NCBI GenBank assembly: GCA_022865305.1
Contig: JALHSP010000158.1
Coordinates: 1-46,315, forward strand
From: Bacteroidales bacterium
Lineage (GTDB): Bacteria > Bacteroidota > Bacteroidia > Bacteroidales > VadinHA17
Length of the DNA stretch: 46,315 bases
Direction of reading: 5' to 3'
Both the position numbers and the translations under genes were made by a program. This document shows positions 44,096 to 46,315 of this stretch, one piece after another (position 1 is the stretch's first letter; the number at the start of each line of letters is the position of its first letter). The notes beneath the pieces are model-generated. The model was given only the letters and a program-made list of their open reading frames with translations, was not told where the DNA came from and searched no databases.

Positions 44096-44136
44096 CTTTA
44101 ATTTATTTTATAGTTAAACTCTGAAAATGGGGGAAC

Positions 44137-45495
44137 TTATCGCGTACCGCCAGCCCACCAGACGTTTTCAGTATAAACATATGTACCGTCGCCATAAGCA
44201 CCACGGACATTTACATTTGTAGTTACATCTGAAGTTCCATATGTAAAACGCAATGGAAACTTAGTTGGATTATTAGGATTTGCGAGCGTGATAACATTGT
44301 CTCCCATTGCCTTCAATCGTCTGTAATCATTATAAGCCTCTACAGCTTCTTCTTCAAAAAAAGCTATATATTTCTGAATCATTATCTCAGCCAGAGGATC
44401 TGAGTTAAATCTGCTTAATACTTCATTGTCAAAATAATCGGAGGCATCATCAGCTGTCAGACCAATATTTACTTTTTGAAATGCAGCTGCCACGGCTTTC
44501 TCTAATGCTTCTTCAGCTGCAGGTAAGCTATTTAACCGTGCATTAGCTTCAGCTTTCAGAAATTCTATCTCATGATAGCTCAATAGGTAAGTGGGTGCAG
44601 TAATTGTGCTGATTGCAGATATCGAATACAAACCTTGTACCTGATTCGCAGTGCCATTAGGAGCAAATACCAGGTCACTTCCTGTTTCGGGATAAGGCAT
44701 GAAGAACACATCATCCCTGGGATCATTTCTCTCCGCTAATTTGTCATGCAGACTTTGACTTGCTCCATAATAATCCCGGTCCTGAAACATACTGTAAAAC
44801 GGACTTTGGGAAGTAGTACCATTATAATTAAACTGAGCCTGTTCATCACTTGAGGTGAAAGACTGGTTTGCAAATGTGATTACATCAGCATAAGAAGGAG
44901 TCTTATGTGATAAACGCATTGTATACCGGGCTTTCAACCCATAAGCAAATTTTTTCCAAAGCTCTGTGTCTCCTCCGTATATCAAATCCTGCGTGCCTAA
45001 AGAAGGAAAAATTGATTCTTTGTCCAGATTAACTATAGCATCATCAAGAAACTTAAAAATATCTTCATATATATCCGTCTGCTTATCGAGCACCGGGGTA
45101 AATATTACACCCGGCTGTAGCGCTTCACTCCATGGCACATCCCCCATCACATCCGTCAGAGTTGCAAGATTAAATGCCGAAAGTATTTGTGCAATACCCA
45201 GCGTATGGTAATTACCTTCTTCGGAACCACCTTCAGAACATTTCTCAATGATCACCTTCAGCGTGTAAAGAGTCTGGTAAGTAGCAACCCATGAATTATT
45301 ATAAGTTGAAGAACTTGTAGGCTCTGCAGCTCTGATATCAGCATTATAAAACTGATTCCAGGTCCCGGCATTATGCTCAATATAAACAGATGCATAAAAA
45401 CTGAAGTCGTTTCCAATTACATTGAAAGCTGAGCTTGTCATTGCATCTGTAATAATCAATCTTGACAGCATGTCAGACGGGTCGTTTATGTTCTT
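44137..45495 (-). pseudogene. SusD/RagB-like (SusD_2) glycan-binding lipoprotein lacking its N-terminus
   Basis: The 444 residues from the internal ATG at 45471 are SusD-like. Landmarks are YQTLYTLKVIIEKCSEGG, a tetratricopeptide-like core with DVMGDVPWSEALQPG, YLLSYHEIEFLKAEANARL near 330, and a normal C-terminus PLRFTYGT...WWAGGTR. Upstream the same frame continues as KNINDPSDM to about 45495, the conserved start of the mature domain. There it runs straight into SusC coding sequence in another frame. The signal peptide, lipobox and first mature residues are missing, so the product cannot reach the cell surface. The cause is a deletion joining susC to susD. Confidence 0.82.
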
Positions 45496-46181
45496 TGATC
45501 CACTACATTCTGACGGGAGAAAGTATAGTCAATACCCACACGATTCCTGAAGAATTTCAGGTCTGCACCAATCTCGTACGATTTTGTGTTTTGTGGTCTT
45601 AAATTGGGGTCGTATTGAACATTATTCGGAACATAGGAACTTATTCCTCCGATAGGGTACAAGATTGGATTGCCCATCCACCATCCGCCTGAATAGTTTG
45701 GTGTGTCGTAATAATTTTCAGTATATGTACCTGCCTGCCCAACCTCAGCATACGAAACACGTAATTTAGCATATGAAATCCAGTCAATATTTTTTAACGC
45801 GTTTAATTCAGATGCTAAAAAGCTTAAAGAAACAGAAGGATAAAAGAAAGTCCGGTTATTTGTCGGCATAGTTGAAACAACATCATTTCTGCCTGTCGCA
45901 TTAAGGAAAAGCAACGATTTCCAATCCAGGGATAAACTCCCGAAAATTCCAACAGTGCGATTTCTGAATTGAGATTCATTTGCAGTGACCATATTGGCAT
46001 TCCTGACATGTGCCCAACCTCCAAAATTAAAAGATTCACCATGTTCTGAAAAAGTCTTAGAGCTTCCCTGGTCAAATTCATTTCCAATCATTGCACTAAA
46101 GTTCAGACTATTGGTAATGCGCCAGTCATAATTAGCCGTAAGCAGGGAGTTGACTGTAAAAGATGTTATGCTGTAGTTGCA
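45486..46181 (-). pseudogene. SusC-like TonB-dependent outer-membrane receptor fragment
   Basis: About 230 residues of the beta-barrel of a SusC-family receptor remain: DWKSLLFLNATGRNDVVS, FYPSVSLSFLASEL, YAKLRVSYAEVGQAGTY, LRPQNTKSYEIGADLKFF and DYTFSRQNVVDQ. Full-length members have about 1000 residues. On one side the frame is closed by a TAG (46184-46182) where an insertion sequence begins. On the other, homology ends at VVDQ (about 45495), two codons before a stop in what is now the SusD start. So the plug, N-terminal barrel and the last barrel strands are missing. It cannot form a channel. Confidence 0.85.
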
Positions 46182-46315
46182 CTAAATCCCACCCCTAAAA
46201 TAAAGGGATGGGATAGTTTTTTGTGTTTTCCACGTTAATTTAGTTTACCACAAACAATTAAAATCATGGAAACACAAACAAAGCTAAGAAAAAAGTCGTT
46301 AACAATGGTTGAAGA
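46172..46315 (+). mobile_element. Left end of an insertion sequence inside susC
   Basis: SusC coding sequence stops between 46171 and 46184. What follows is non-coding and then opens a gene on the plus strand, opposite to susC. Near the boundary a hairpin pairs ATCCCACCCCT (46186-46196) with AGGGATGGGAT (46204-46214), one mismatch, seven-base loop. Such hairpins near IS ends can block read-in of transcription or translation. The right end and target duplication are outside the window, so family and exact borders are unknown. Confidence 0.65.
46266..46315 (+). CDS. Start of the IS-encoded protein, likely transposase
   Basis: An ATG at 46266 opens a frame METQTKLRKKSLTMVE that stays open to the window end. 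The basic N-terminus and its position 90 bases inside an element interrupting susC suggest a transposase. Only 16 residues are visible, so the family (IS3, IS110, IS1380 or other) cannot be given. Confidence 0.5.
   Translation, partial: METQTKLRKKSLTMVE

Overview
The window looks like a chromosomal segment of a Bacteroidota bacterium, most likely from the Bacteroidales/Marinilabiliales side and known from environmental rather than classical gut genomes. Four lines of evidence support this. Promoters match the Bacteroidota form TTTG-N19/20-TAnnTTTG. There are SusC/SusD genes, a GH97 glycosidase, GIN-domain (DUF2807) and PorT-like barrel proteins, and a long-tailed ribosomal protein S16. Many lipoproteins have short lipoboxes. 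Two proteins carry GldL-type FKxxHWP membrane hairpins. No tRNA, rRNA or CRISPR array was seen.

Layout. (1) Positions 1-5652 hold a small coiled-coil ORF, a GT87-like membrane protein and a stress/envelope group: an amphipathic LEA-like protein, the K+-binding protein Kbp, dodecin, an OmpA/glycine-zipper lipoprotein and a small beta-barrel. (2) Positions 5609-14634 are an unusually damaged stretch. They hold a truncated esterase, an NhaP2-type K+/H+ antiporter with an internal deletion and a frameshift, a frameshifted GH97, a RibD-like reductase with an internal deletion, and a frameshifted YpfJ-type metallopeptidase. Embedded here is an intact three-gene operon of a PadR regulator and two membrane proteins built from 60-residue GldL-like hairpins with a GldM-like extracytoplasmic domain; it is the best candidate for an undescribed system. 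(3) Positions 14726-18766 hold the copper ATPase CopA, a Gfo/Idh/MocA oxidoreductase and a small membrane protein. (4) Positions 18847-25741 are a complete efflux operon of the YbhGFSR/CecR type. A TetR regulator has a promoter and a palindromic operator, and it is followed by TolC, an HlyD adaptor, two complementary ATPases and two ABC-2 permeases. (5) Positions 25751-43245 are intact core and housekeeping genes: two EEP-superfamily phosphohydrolases, MutL, two rhomboid proteases, a threonine/serine dehydratase, the membrane pyrophosphatase HppA, an S9 peptidase, an LL-diaminopimelate aminotransferase, a GT2 glycosyltransferase, TsaC, a GIN-domain protein, RimM and S16. (6) Positions 43403-46315 are the wreck of a polysaccharide-utilisation locus. 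SusC is cut by an insertion sequence on one side and joined by a deletion to a headless SusD on the other, followed by a lipoprotein.

The lesions are confined to 5.6-14.6 kb and 45.4-46.2 kb, while about 29 kb between them is clean. Several are deletions of coding sequence, which simple homopolymer sequencing error does not explain. Three or four are single-base shifts, some in homopolymers, which could be either error or decay. Family assignments rest on motifs and remembered family sequences; no database search was possible.
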